DNA of 64,000 nucleotides. It comes from Ramazzottius varieornatus. Its lineage: Eukaryota > Tardigrada > Eutardigrada > Parachela > Ramazzottiidae. The DNA lies in contig BDGG01000001.1 of the NCBI GenBank assembly GCA_001949185.1, positions 464,485 to 528,484 of the forward strand, read 5' to 3'. The position numbers and the translations under genes were made by a program. The notes below the pieces were generated by a model. The model was not told the origin of the DNA. It worked only from the letters and a program-made list of their open reading frames with translations, and did not search any database. How positions within the stretch are numbered: the first letter of the stretch is position 1; each line of letters begins with the position of its first letter. Shown one piece after another: positions 1-11,968 of the stretch.

Positions 1-2533
1 GTGCAGGAGGACCTTCTCGACCTTCCGGACCAGAAAGAGACATTCTTGGGGCAGCGGGCGCTGACAAGCGATGCACTATTGGTTGCGCACTCTCGGCAGT
101 CTCTGCCGCCGAGTTGCCAGGGCTACTGGTTTGCCGAACAGGTTGCTCTGCAGAAGACATCGGTTTGGCTATGAAGAACTCACCGGTTTTTGAACTCCGA
201 ATATCCGGCGGCGGTCCCGATGGCGGTGGTGTATCTGGCCGGTCAAAGGGATTTGTATTAACTTCCGGTGTCCTTCCCGAACTCTGCGAACCTTCTCGAG
301 GCACCCCAGGAGACGATCCAGGTTTCGGTGGTTGATTGGAAGCGGACTGTTCCCGTTCACGTACTCTCCGACACTCCGCTGCTGCTATGGACATTTCCCT
401 TTGTCGTCTTTCCGAGGCGGCTGAAAGTTCCCGTTCCCTTTGCGTGAAAGGTACGGTGCCTTGAATTTCCCCCTTGGAGTTTAAATTCTCGTTCGGGAGG
501 TTTCTTTGTCTGACCTGCTCTGTGCCAGCGGGAGAAGCTGCACTGCCCGAAGTTCTAGCAGCTCCACTTTGTCGTGTCAGTGAAATCTCCTTTTCCCGTG
601 TGACCGAGTTGACCAGTTCCTGAGAAGGTCTCCTCAAAGCTGAAACAGGTGTCTCCCACGACGGTTGTCTGTCTGGAGGCTTACCATCGCGGCTCTGCCT
701 CGATAAGCTGTTTCTCTGTACGGCGGAAGTCGTACTGGATATCTGCCGTTGTACGTCGGCTTGAATTTCCGCAGTAACGTCAGACTGGGCACTGGACGTA
801 CGCGTGCCACCGGGTAACTCAGGCTGGCCTGTCACGTCTATTGGTACCGAAGTCTTGGACATCAACTGCGGACCGATGGAGTACGGTACGGAGTCTCGTT
901 GTTCGGACCGCCCAGTGCCAACTCCGACGTCCAGTGACGGTTGGTGCTCATCCTCGGTCTGCGTTTGCTCGATTGTTTCCAGATCCGCCGTAGCGGAAAC
1001 TAGAAGCTTCTTCCGCTCCAAGTGGTCGCGCAATGTTTCCAGGCCTATTGAACGAGAAGCGAGGTCGGTAACGTCCGTATCTACCGCACATCCGGACGGA
1101 AGCTGCGGAGCACATTCTGGCTCCCACGGGCAGGGTTCATTCGGGCGGTAAGGCTGGAACGTGGAGGAATGAGCTGGGACTGTCTCTTTACAGACTTTAA
1201 TGGTCATCTCTGTAACATCGTCTGTGACCTGAGCAGAGTCTGTCTTAGGCTTCTGCTTACGCAGTTTCAAAGTTCGACAACGTTCGGTGGTCTTGGCGAT
1301 GACATTCTTGACTTGTAGGCTAGCGTTGGAAAGGCTGTTGCTTACTTGGAAGACGCCATGATGTAAAGCTCGAGGGCCTTGAATGAGGAACGAGTATTTG
1401 GCGATGGTGTCATCAGGTTCAGAAGAACCGTCTTGGGCTTCTTTATCACAAAATACAAAGATGAAAATGCACAGGACTTCCAGCAAGAGCATGGCGACGG
1501 CGGCCACGAAGATGGCCATGAAGAGGCTGCTGTAAGCGCTTCGGTTGGCCATGTCTTGTGTGTAACCCATGCCAGCTTCGTAAGCTAACGCCATGGCAGT
1601 TTGGATATTGGAGACTTTCATCACGTCGCTGCTGGGAAGAGGAAGAATGGCCGAAGTGGTGGTGGTGCAGTTGAAAACCCGCGCCAGACTTTCGATGTAA
1701 GCTGAAAAGACAACCAAGCCATTCAATCCGGAAGTATAATCGAGTCAAATCGACAACTGCCATTACCAGGAAATACGCCCCCCAAACGTTCCCGAACAAG
1801 TGGCGCACTGTGCATGCGTTCTGTGCGCCACTCACTTCACCCATCGAACTAGCGCGGTCTGAACAAATATCCAGATGGAAAGTGCGCCACTCAGAGAATT
1901 TAGATCACTTCGGTTAGCCGGAAGTTCCAAGCGCGTGTCAAAATCTCGGCTCCCAAGCGTGGTGCCCCCCTTAACAGATATATGAGGGGTCTGGGGTTTC
2001 AGCACGGCTTTGTACAGGGCCTCAAAAATTTTGGTCTTCCACGGGGAGACAAGTCTACTGGCCGGCCCGCGCTTGGGAAGTTCCGTTGAATTTGAAATTT
2101 TCCGCTTGACACGCGGTAGTTTGTTGGCCATCACTGGTTGAAAGATTACGTGGCGTGTCAAATCTGTTGTCTTACGCTTTTTTGGTTGTGTCGGATGGCG
2201 GAAATTATACTCCGCGTACACTCCCGCAATCTTCGTTTGTGTATGGATTCTCTCCAGAGCAATCTGGCGATTACAGATGAGGATAATAATCCAAACAATG
2301 ACTAGACTGACCATTGTCCCCATCAGGAAGCACAGCGCAGCTCCAGCCAATACGTAGCCATGATCGGCCAGGAATAACATCTTGCTATCGGTAGCTTTTA
2401 CACGTTGTAAATGAGATAATAACCTATCATCCTCGGTATCCTGCCCATGGCCTTGGACACCCATCGTACGGGTAGCCGCGGTTTGTGGCTTAGAATGGGC
2501 ATCATCACGTCGATTGCCACGCTCCTCGCTCAT
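1..2533 (-). CDS. Two-pass membrane protein with long polar tail (partial)
   Basis: Coding exons are complement(2176..2533) and complement(<1..1701). The first ends AAGC|gtaaga and the second follows ttttcag; a one-base overhang joins two bases, so phase closes. The start is the ATG at 2533; the frame opens slightly further upstream only through a TTG. The first exon has a hydrophobic stretch at about residues 52-85 (ALCFLMGTMVSLVIVWIIIL). The second begins with an ectodomain-like part with N-glycosylation sequons (NCT, NRS), then a second membrane segment (AIFVAAVAMLLLEVLCIFIF). About 540 residues of Ser/Thr/Pro/Gln/Arg-rich, low-complexity sequence follow and stay open to base 1. About 686 residues are visible and the C-terminus lies outside the window. 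I do not recognise the family. A possible donor after GVFQ (about 1350) could split the second exon, but the frame reads on through it. Confidence 0.6.
1770..1900. repeat. GTGGCGCA palindrome element, intron copy
   Basis: It lies in the intron of the first gene. Cores are AAGTGGCGCAC near 1798, GTGCGCCAC near 1823 and GTGCGCCAC near 1881. These are the opposed half-sites that recur in introns throughout the window. Confidence 0.6.
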
Positions 2534-2790
2534 GACATTCCTCCGGCCTGTCACTACCAATTATCCCAGATTTGCCTGTAACCAACGTAACACCATCAAT
2601 CTTAACCTCTATCGTCTTATGCTCACATCTTTAGTTTACTATCACCGCAAAGAACCAATCAGTAACGTCAAGGCGTAAGAACAGTCTACATAAACAAGGA
2701 AGCAAAACAGCTCTCCTGACAAATTAAGAGTGGCTAAAAAATCACTCAAGCAAAATAGTCATGAAAATCTTCCGTCAAATTCCATCTTCC

Positions 2791-4164
2791 TCAAACATCA
2801 CTCTTCAGAACCACGGGAGGCAGTCTGCGCATGGAAGTTACGACTGTAGTAGTATGAAGTTCCGAGTTCATGCCCATTTCTTTCTTCCTGTCCACCCTCT
2901 GACAAAACTGCACCAGGTTTTGGTGTCTGTGGACAAGTTCGGTCAAGTTACCTTCGGGAAGCTTCGAGGTCAGTAGCGCAGTCAGGTGGCCGTAGACTAA
3001 CGCGTCCAGCTCGTTCGTGTTCCTGAAGCAAGACACACCTGTCATTCGACACCTTGTTTGGGGAGCAGATATGAATGGACGGACTTACAAGTCGTCAAGA
3101 AAGTAAGGACGAGGACCCAGTCTTTCGCTGAGAGCCTTCATGTCGCTGTTCAGACTTTCCCTGACATCGTCCATCGAAGCCAAAGGGGAATTTTCTGTTA
3201 GGAAAGCTTTAATCTGAACTCTCTTGAGTAGCGGCAAAATCTTGTTCAGGGGGAAGGGATAGGGCGAACCATAGCGCGGCGCAGTAACGGACCGGAAGTT
3301 GGTATCGTCGACCCACGCCGCGTAAAGCTAAAAAAATCCCGCTTTGACTCAGAAGAAAAGGGAAGCAAGCTCCGTATTATGAAGAACATGATCTTCGTCA
3401 ATTTAAACATTCCAAACCGCGTGTCAGTCAAAAACTTCCAATAAACTTCGGAATTTTTGCAAGCTCACCTCGGCATTTCGGACTGTTACATTGATCATCT
3501 CCACGTACGGTCTGATTGCGCTCTCCTGCTCGCTTGTCAGCTGTTTCCGGATCTAAAACCCACACAGGGCGCTCAGCCACTGATTTCAAAGAGGTGCTGC
3601 GAAGAAAGAAGTTACCCGTAGCCGAGCGTAGGTTGTGATGGCATCGAAGCCAGCGACGAAATGGTCGTCGATCTTCAAAAGGGGAAGCTTGGCTGTCACC
3701 GACATATATTCCGCGTTCGGTCTTTCGTCTGCAATAAGAAAAGAACGATGACCATACGCTCGCAGACTTCTGGAGATCTGCCCAACGTACCAAGTGTGAA
3801 GTTGAGGCCGTGCATTCGGAGGAAAGCTTGTGTCGCGAGACATTCTGCCTGTTCGTGGAGCGTCACCTGACTAGCTGTAACCACAATAGGAAGCATCACA
3901 CATGCTTCGCCGTTAGATACATCTTCCGTAAAGCATCTGCTGGACTTACATAAAAGCGGGACGCAGAGGATAACGTTCTGCGGCCATGGAAGATCCCCTG
4001 AAAACAGCACGAATAGGGAGACTCAACGTGCAGGCTAGGATTGATTGTTGATTAACCGCCCATTCCGTTCTAACTTCCGGTTGCTTACCTGAGCTGATTA
4101 CGACTTCCACCGTGTCCTCCACCAGATCCGATGTGAACATGAAGGGCTTGAGAAGGAACTCCAT
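2791..4164 (-). CDS. MTX2: Metaxin-2, mitochondrial outer-membrane import protein
   Basis: Exons are complement(2791..3022, 3089..3327, 3469..3552, 3616..3728, 3791..3874, 3950..3997, 4089..4164), giving 291 residues; phases close at all six introns. Metaxins are GST-fold proteins on the cytosolic face of the mitochondrial outer membrane. They work with the SAM complex in beta-barrel assembly and with motor adaptors. Family landmarks in order are DLPWPQN (exon 2), a helix ending TQAFLRMHGL (exon 3), NAEYMSVTAKLP (exon 4), the conserved APRYGSPYPFPLN (exon 6), and TNELDALVYGHL with NLVQFCQRV (exon 7). Vertebrate MTX2 is 263 residues; the extra length is a short C-terminal extension. The start is the ATG at 4164, a short first exon as in other metaxins. 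It diverges from the tRNA gene 190 bp upstream. Confidence 0.93.
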
Positions 4165-4352
4165 TGCGAGCAGTAAATACCACAGTTTCTTTAAAAAAGA
4201 GATCCAGAACGCGGAGCGAGAGGGAAGTTGGGGCTCGACTGTTGGGCCAAACTTGCAAAAGGCAGCTCAGCAAATCAACGAACAATCAAGCGTACACAGC
4301 ACGATATAGTCTCCACTTCAACGAATAAAACTCACTTTGTGAGGTAACTCAA

Positions 4353-4424
4353 GCTCGTGTCGTCTAATGGCAAGACGTTGGCCTCCGAAGCCAAAGAGTG
4401 TGGGTTCGAGTCCCATCACGGGCG
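4353..4424 (+). tRNA. tRNA-Arg (anticodon CCG)
   Basis: A full cloverleaf folds. The acceptor is GCTCGTG with CACGGGC, the D stem GTCT/AGAC, and the anticodon stem TTGGC/GCCAA around the loop CTCCGAA (anticodon CCG). The T arm is GTGGG-TTCGAGT-CCCAT. The discriminator is G at 4424 and a T-run (4427-4431) gives a Pol III stop. No intron. Confidence 0.95.
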
Positions 4425-4426
4425 AC

Positions 4427-4431
4427 TTTTT
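4427..4431 (+). terminator. Pol III T-run after tRNA-Arg
   Basis: Five T directly downstream of the tRNA body, the usual RNA polymerase III termination signal. Confidence 0.8.
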
Positions 4432-4987
4432 GGTCTTTCCCCACCCTAATAAAATATGCAGTTGCAACCCGCCCCTCGCTTCCTTTAGTCCAATGCTTTA
4501 ATTTTTGGAAACATGGATTTTTCGGATGTTGTTTTTCTTGGGATTCTTTCGGACTGACCTGGGTCCGTTGACTCCGTGCGTTTGAGCTGCGCCAGGCTCA
4601 TCGTCCGGGAATCTCTACTTCCGGCCCTCGCAGGTGAAGTGGAGCTGTTGCGCATTCCCTGAGTGCATCAGAGTGACTGACACAGACTGCTTGCTGGTGA
4701 CCCTAGGGGCTCCTGTGGACGTCGAGGGCGAACCTCAATTTCCAAAACCACAACACAAAAGAAAACTAATCCATTTCGTAACGGTCGGAGTGACGTTTTC
4801 CGCAATCAGTTTTCCTTCAGTCTCTGTCGGCAGAGTCTCGCCGCAAGATCCAGATTGTTTCGTTCATGCAATCTCAGACCATTCTCTGTCAAGGATGGAA
4901 GGTTGTATCCTTGGCTTCTTGTTTCATTCGATTATGTTCCTTCTAGCCTGAGCAAACTCATTTTGAATCCTACCTTCTCTTTGACAG

Positions 4988-7900
4988 GTGAGCATCACAG
5001 CGCCAATGGTCCACTGTGCCGTTTCGTCTTCCTAGAAGACGGTCTTCACACTGCCCTCATGGCAGAAGCGGTGGCGAATCTGAAGGGACGCCTGCTGCAG
5101 AAAGAGGAGAAGAAGCATTGGCTCGCCCTGGCAGAAAGAGGAGAAATTCCGGTTGGTGATCGTCTCGTCCTCATCGCAGCTGACTTCTCCGATGCCTTCT
5201 TCCAGAAGTTGCGTTCCAAGCTCAAGACACCCTCGGCTCGTCTCTCCATGATCGGTCCCCCTGTCCTGTTACAGTGTGCTGGGCGAGACGAGAAGATACC
5301 TAAAACAGTGCGTCCTCTGTACAATAACTTGATGCACGGTGTGGTTGTCATTTTCAGCGGTTTCGACGAGGCTTCGGCGCTGGCGGAGCTGTCGGACATG
5401 GTGCATTACATGGGTGGCAAAGTGACGGACAAGTTTCACCAGACGGGGACGCTGAAGCCGACGCATCTGGTGGCGAGGTGGCTGCTGAGTGATAAGTATC
5501 AGTCTGCCTTCAATTTTGGCTCGTGTCACATCGTCAAGGAAGAATGGATCAAGGTGTGCTGGAGTAGACGCGATGAGATGCACCTTGATAAGAAGAAGAC
5601 CCAGCTGACGCAGGATAAAGATTTCTTGAAGCAGTTTAGACTCAAGCCTTTTCATGGACTCAAGATTTGCCTGATTGGCTTCGACGATAGCGAAAAGATT
5701 AGCATTAAAGAACTGGTCCAACAAAACGACGGACAGGTGGTCGATACCATCGATCATAACACCACCCACATCGTCGTCGAGGAAAAGAAAGACTCGGAAG
5801 TGCAAGTAAGACACTCTCTTTTCTCGTGTTATCCACAAAAGTCTCCGAAAAGCTCAAAAACCCCGAGGAAATGTCCACGTTCAAATTTGACAAAATTCGA
5901 TCTTCCGTTTATTACCTCGTGGTCCTTGTTCGTGAAACGCGCATCTATGCTTGTCGGACCGGGTGGAAATTTACGGATGCTTGTTTTGCTGGGTTGATGT
6001 GGAGATACGCTTTCGCAGCGGTTTATTATGGCTTTTCTCGTTTTAGCAAACGACGGAAGTGCACGATACGATGAGGGATGGCAAGAACGTGAAGGAGCTG
6101 TACGTGACTATCACGTTGAACGGTGGAGAAAAGGCCAGTATCGTCTTGGAGGCGGGCAAGCAATCGCTGGTCCGCTCAGACTGGTTCTGGACATGTCTCA
6201 AGCTCGACCACTACGCCAACCCCGATGCCTTCTCTCTGCTGGATCCTTCTCGTCTAGCTTCCAGGTACGAACTCTCATCCTAGGTTACGGCCAGAGGTTG
6301 GATCTGCTTGTCGGAAAATTCTGAGTACGGTCAGCAACATCGTTTTTCCGAATGGTGCGCTCTTCCAGTCAATATCACCGAGAATTTGAGCCACTTTTTG
6401 CGCCACTTGAGAAGCAAACAACGCGACAAGGCTGTTCTTTCAAGTGGCGCATCCTTTTAGCAGTACCACTGGAGACGTGCGCCACATGGGAAGCCTATCT
6501 TGTCGGATTTGTTTACCGATCTGCCATTTTATAGTCTCATTTCCCAATGATTTTTTTCCCAGGTTCATTCCGTTGAAAGATGAGCAGTCCAGTGGTTCCA
6601 GAGGAAGGTCGCGTCTGTCTGCCGTCGCCGAGTTCGACTCGCCCTCGTCAGGATGTTCGGGTCCGCCTTCGAACAACTCAAGCTTCGACATCCTTGGATC
6701 CCGCCTGCACTTCGGCAAACTGTCCGCTAGGTCTTCGTCGAATCTGGCTAGCCTCGTCGCACCCGTCATCTCAAAGCGACAACACACGGTCCTTGAGATG
6801 AGGGACACTGAGGAAAAGTACGTTAAGAGCCTCGGTGACATCCTCAAGCTTTGCGATAACGCCACCAACAACATCGAAGGAGGTTTGTGTAGAGGTGTTC
6901 GATACGTTCGTGATTGCTCTTCTTTGTTTTCTTTTGGCAAAACAATGGCAAAATTCGCCATCGTTTCTCACAGCCGGAAATAGCATGGATAAGAAGACGA
7001 AAGTTGTGAATGGAAGCACGGCCTTGTTGGGCGTTGGTCGTCAGACAAGGCCGTGCTGGAAGTGATTTCCTGTTTTATTGAATTATTCTCTGGCTTATTG
7101 AAACTTGGTTGAAAATGGTTTTCCTCTCGGCGTTTTTGTAGGTTCTTATCTGGACGAAGATGCAGGTAGCCGACTGCAAGAGCACATGAAAGGAATCAGG
7201 GAGATGATTGTCATTCACCGCAGTGTTCGCGGAGAGCTGACCGAGTTGACGTCACACTGGACCGAGGGAGCGCCGGTGGGCAGTATCTTCCTGCGGTGCG
7301 GTCGGTCGTTGGAGGAGCTGTACCCACCCTTCGTCAACAACCATGACAAGATTCGAAAGTTCATTTCTGACTGTGAGAAACGCTTCCCGCGCTTTCGAGC
7401 CTTCCTCAAACTGGCCGAGAAAGATCCGCTGTACGATCGACAACATCTCATGGACTTACTGACCAGACCTGTTCAGCGTCTACCTTCAGTGAAACTACTG
7501 CTGAAAGACTTGAGAAAGCGCACGGAAGACGGTAACACAAACAGCCAATTTTTTCAGTTTCCGGCACGACCTTGTATCAAGACTTCCGCGCAGTCGAGGC
7601 CGTGCCGGAATATTTTTCCGAATTTCGGTCTCTGGAATTGTCAAGTGCTAAACTGAACCGTTGAAACGTTTTTCAGGTAACAGAGATGCGCATGAATTAG
7701 ACAAGGCCATCCTGGAGATCGAGCGCGTTCTTCATCTGATCAACGACGGCAAGCGCAACACGGAAGTGCAGGAGATGCTCAACGGCATCGAGAATATCCC
7801 GCACGACCTGTTGTCATCTTCGGCGACCTCGGGCTACATCGCTCACCTGGACTGTGTCGAGCTGGCTAGCCATCAGTTTCACGAGAAGTACGCATGTGTG

Positions 7901-8853
7901 ACGCTGATCCTCTTCAACGACGCTTTGGAAGTGGCCAAGAAACGTAGCCAAGCCAAGAAGGTAACCTCTTCCACAAAATAATAAAGCAGCGATTTTGATT
8001 TGTGGAAGATCGAATCAGTATTTTGATCGAACTTAGCAAATGGAAAAAACTGAGAATAATGACTGAAGAAAGCAAATGTTTAGGAGAAATTTCGAAATAT
8101 AAGTCAAATCAAAATGAAATTGAGAATTCGGGCTTGTCAACTGGCGCAATCTCTCAGCCGACAACACCGGAAACGTGCGTCTTTGGGGACAACAGTCTGT
8201 CGAGAGCTGGTTTGCCGGGCTCCCGAATTTTTCACTGGAATTTCGCTCAACATTTCTTCTAAGCTACTCTTGTGACATTTGAGGCAGCAGTGGTTTAACC
8301 TGAGTCAATTGAACTTTTGGTTGTGTTTTTATCGCAGAGTCAGGATGAGAATGGCGCCAAGAAGCCGCACAAGCATCTGCAGTTCCTGCCGTTGATTCGT
8401 CTGAAAGAGATCGCTTCCATCCACGATGAAGAGCAAGTCAAGGGTGTCTTCGTCCTGAAGCTTCTCGTTGAGGCTTCCCACGAGAACACGTCGGAACATT
8501 CCTACAAATTTGCATGTGTGCCCGAGTACTGCGAGCTCAAGGCCAAGTTTCTCTCCCAACTCGCCACTCAAGTCTCCAGCAGCACCTGCCAGTCCACGGA
8601 GGTAAAGAAAGCCTATGCTGACGATTTCGATATCAAGAGCAGTGACGTCCCAAAGAACGAGTGGGAGAAGATTGGGCGGAAGGTGCGCCGAGAGGTGTCC
8701 ATCAGGTTCTCCACACAGGGGCTCAAGTCCTCTGGACAGAAACTGAAGAGAGCTGTCTCGACGGCCTTCTTGACGCCAGCCAAGCTTCTGGATGGGGAAA
8801 GAGCCGAAGCGGAACAGGATCACAGCTCGCCCATGAAACTCTTCCGACGGTAG
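4988..8853 (+). CDS. ECT2: Ect2 RhoGEF (BRCT-BRCT-BRCT-DH-PH), 5' end unresolved
   Basis: Exons are 4988..5805, 6047..6264, 6563..6882, 7142..7531, 7677..7960 and 8338..8853, about 847 residues. The first listed exon follows an acceptor and opens in mid-codon, so an upstream start exon exists but I could not place it. Ect2/Pebble activates RhoA at the cell equator for cytokinesis. Order: an N-terminal BRCT-like fold ending MIGPPVLLQC and VRPLYNN; BRCT1 with VHYMGGKVTD and EEWIKVCW; BRCT2 with THIVVEEKK and SDWFWTCL; then DH from about residue 418 (DTEEKYVKSLGDIL, YPPFVNNHDKI, HLMDLLTRPVQRLPSVKLLL) and PH (CVTLILFNDALEVAKKR). The C-terminus is basic, as in the family. The size is close to the 880-910 residues of vertebrate Ect2. 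A second, BRCT-less copy lies at 35819. Confidence 0.93.
6385..6512. repeat. GTGGCGCA palindrome element, intron copy
   Basis: It lies in Ect2 intron 2. GCGCCACTTGAG near 6399 is followed by TTCAAGTGGCGCATCC near 6436 and GTGCGCCACATGGGAAGCC near 6477, then CTTGTCGG. This is the same core and trailing CTTGTCG as the other copies. Confidence 0.65.
7015..7057. repeat. Short inverted repeat in Ect2 intron 3
   Basis: AGCACGGCCTTGT at 7015-7027 is perfectly inverted as ACAAGGCCGTGCT at 7045-7057 with a 17-base loop. A related hairpin lies at 7559-7610 in the next intron. Confidence 0.6.
7559..7610. repeat. Short inverted repeat in Ect2 intron 4
   Basis: TTCCGGCACGACC at the left is inverted as GGCCGTGCCGGAA at the right, with one unpaired base. 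The GGCCGTGC core is shared with the hairpin at 7015-7057. Confidence 0.55.
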
Positions 8854-10186
8854 TTCCGTCGTAGATGATCCCGTAACGGTAAACTGGGCAAGCCTATCGG
8901 TTTCACGCTTTCGCATACATTGTGTTGTAGTTATCGTGCTGTTCGGAGTATGTAGGTGCACAAGCGACGTAATTTGATAACGATACTTCCATGCCCCCGC
9001 ATACAAACGCATCGTGTTGTACGCAGGGCTTGGCGTATGCAGGTCTGCGCCGATTCTGAAAAACAGGTCTGCCATTCATCGTTCTAATTTGCAGGTAATT
9101 TATATCATTCCCTCATTCGTTTCATGCGAGTAACTCCTCATCTTTTCATTGCTTTCATCAAGCATGGTGGTGGACCAAGTCGTAAGAAGTTTCTGCTCAT
9201 GTTGCTGACCAAAACTTATATTCATATTGCCTCGCACGTTTTTTACGCCCAAGCACACTGTTACAATTTGCTGCCATACGGTTATGCCTGTGTTTTTTAT
9301 CGATATGAAATTATAAGGTTTGATGATAATGTTTGCTGCACTGTTTTTGGGTTTTCTGATTCTTGCATAAGCTACTGTAATTAGAAAATTTTATTGTATA
9401 AAAAGGATTAGTTCTTGGAGAATCTCGCCATAAATCATGTTCATCTTTCGGCATCGGTGGTCTGTAATTTGTAACGTTGAGGGGAGGTGTGAGTAAGCGA
9501 CACTCTGGTGTTGTTTGAGTAGAACCAACTGAGGCCAGAAAGTTGCTCGGTGGCATTGTTATGAGCTGTCGAAACGAGCCAGCTCAAAGGCCAGCGTGTC
9601 TCGCGAAACATCATTCTGTTTCCGTGGATGACAAATCTCGTTACTGCAGATAGATACTCTCGTTTATCACACTCATTTTTACACTTGTGCAGCGGCAAGC
9701 ACTTGAAAGACCGTGTTTATTCGCCAAAGTGGTCGACGGAACCTCCATTTGAAATCCAGACGTATTATCCGGTTCATGATGCCATGGAGCTCTGTAATGC
9801 AGGGCCGTGCCGAGACGATCCTGCCTGTGACGCCCTGCGCGAGCCCATCCAAAGTGGACTTTCAACGTCAAACAGACTTTTATGGGTCTTTCAGCATTCG
9901 AGCGTGTAAACCAGTTGATTTCATAACTTATTGAGGACATGGAATGGAACACTAGGATTCAAAACTGCAGGAAAGTGTTTCAAAAAGGAAAGTTTTGAAA
10001 AATACCACAACGTCAGAATGGCTGTTGAGGAATGAACGGGACATGGAACCAATCAACCTGGAAAGCTGCTGCGGAAGAAATGACTTGAGAAGTTGCTATC
10101 AGAGCGCCACACAGTATCATAATATTACAAAATGAACAACAAACGTGACGTCCAGGCGGAAAGGCCACGAGCTGTCAAGGAAGTTC
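8854..10186. other. Intergenic, no gene seen
   Basis: Between the Ect2 stop and the cofilin stop (convergent genes). Frames are short and show no family match or consistent splice structure. AT-rich around 9200-9420. Confidence 0.6.
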
Positions 10187-11142
10187 TCAGGCACGGTCCG
10201 TTGATCGGAGCTTCTCCTCCACGGCTTCCTTCGAGGCTTCCGACTCGTCGGTGGCTTGGATGTATTTGGCAATCCCAACCAAGGCCTTCTTCAAGGCATC
10301 GAAACTACTGGAGTACAACATCTTCTTCTTGATCTTGGCAGTGTCTGGACACCTGCACAAGCAGAATCAGTCAAAGAAACTCAAGTCAAGGGAGTCTCCA
10401 ATCACCTTGCCGTCAATCAACCGAAAAAACAATTTCCGACTTGCCTCGACGGCTTCACATAACCAGTCACCAACTCTGGTAAGCCTCAGGGTACGACTGC
10501 GTCGAAAAACCACTTGGTCTACGCGGACAAACACATGACCCCACGGGCAACCATGGCCATACACAATATGGCCAGCCAAATTTCTCAAAATTCATTTCAA
10601 ATTTGCCCAATTTGTCCATTTTCTGGATATTCTTTGATCCATCGTCGATGCATACCCGATCAAACTTACCAGGAAAGAAGGATCAGCTTCTGCTTGCGGC
10701 TTTCGGAACTGGCACCTTGGACAAGATGGTCGTATTCATAGTCGAAAACGCCATAACGGCAGTCATCGGGACCAGCAGCCAGGAGATCCTGGACAAAATC
10801 CTGGTATTTGGCATTACGTTCACCAACCTTCTCCACCACAATCTGCTTTTCGTCTTTGATCATGAAAATGATATACCTAGCACGATCCAGACACACGTTA
10901 GTCTGAAATTTCAGTATGTAAGCAGGGCAGAAGCGTCATAATTACCGGGCCTTCTTATCACGCTTGATAGCTTCAAACTGCTGCTTGCACTCGTCAGCGA
11001 TTGTCACTCCTGAAGCCTGGAAATAAATACGACATCAGCCCATCCTTCCCAAATCGAAAGTCCATCAAGAACACCTTCAGGGTTATTCTTTGTCTTTGAC
11101 AGGAAATATTCAAAATGGCGCAGCTAGCGAATGACTTACCAT
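10187..11142 (-). CDS. CFL: ADF/cofilin actin-depolymerising factor
   Basis: Exons are complement(10187..10352, 10670..10876, 10946..11016, 11140..11142), giving 148 residues, the standard family length. The first coding exon is just the ATG, followed at once by gtaagt; exon 2 opens [14 protein letters not shown]. This start-codon-only exon is classical for cofilin genes. ADF/cofilin severs and depolymerises actin filaments. Visible features are the N-terminal ASGV with its regulatory Ser3, the basic RDKKAR loop, [28 protein letters not shown] and [20 protein letters not shown], the actin-binding long helix. The C-terminal tail is somewhat acidic and ends RSTDRA. The frame is complete with no lesions. 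Confidence 0.96.
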
Positions 11143-11968
11143 GGCTGCTTCTGAGCTGATGAACTCCTGGGAGATATGGGGAGTATCACAGAAAGATCCT
11201 TGGGAAGCGGCAAGTCTCTGGGATCTGGACGGTGGCAGGAAGGAGATCAAGGTTTCAGCAGAGTTTGACGAAGAGAATGCTGCTACGATGATGTGTTCGT
11301 CTGACTTTAACACGCAAAGGCACGGCCACGGATCGGTGATTCGTCACGCAGTCAGTGTGACTCATCGTCGTTGTATAGTCTGTAATGTCAGACGCTCCGC
11401 CTCCCTCGCTTACTGCTTGACCATTTGACCCAAGGCGGAGCTGCCCAGTGCGATACCAGATGGCACCTCTCAGTCGTCACGCACCTTTGATGACGTCATC
11501 GCGGACAGCATGCGCTCATTTTAGACAAGGCACGTCAAGTACAGGTGAAGACTGATGCCAAATATGGAGGTGGACTTGCATGACAAGAAATCTAATCATA
11601 TTCCGTGGACTTTACCGTCTGCCTTGTAAGGGCTTCTGCCAGATCCGCAAACACGTCGCGTCACACATGGACGTTTGACGGGCTAAAGTCTATACCCATC
11701 AGCTGAAATCAAGTCATCGATCAGTGCTTCGAGCCGGGTGCGACTTTAGGACGAGCGGGAAAAATACGCTATTTATCCGGCAGAAGAGCGATCAAATCTG
11801 TTCCACTTCCGGTCGTTCAGAAAAAGCGTCTCCGATGTACGTCTTGCGAAAGACAGACAAACAGACACGTAATGAAGAAGGTCTGGAGGGCTGACAAATT
11901 TCCCCCTTTTCGCACGTTGCCGAATTTTATTGATTATACTTCAAACTAGATTGCCATTACCGAAAATC
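11143..11968. other. Divergent intergenic region between cofilin and GPCR
   Basis: It must hold the promoters of both divergently transcribed genes. I see no clear TATA box or other assignable site, and no credible coding frame. Confidence 0.5.

Noticed and set aside
1446-1844. Minus-strand frame through the first gene
   Set aside because: It is out of phase with the coding frame of the second exon, whose correct reading gives a transmembrane segment and stays open to the window edge.
4634-4951. Frame upstream of the first Ect2 exon as its start exon
   Set aside because: It begins with GTG, has no in-phase donor into 4988 and does not resemble Ect2 N-termini.
9124-9384. Open frame of 86 codons downstream of Ect2
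   Set aside because: AT-rich sequence, no family match, no splice structure; it looks like chance in the intergenic spacer.
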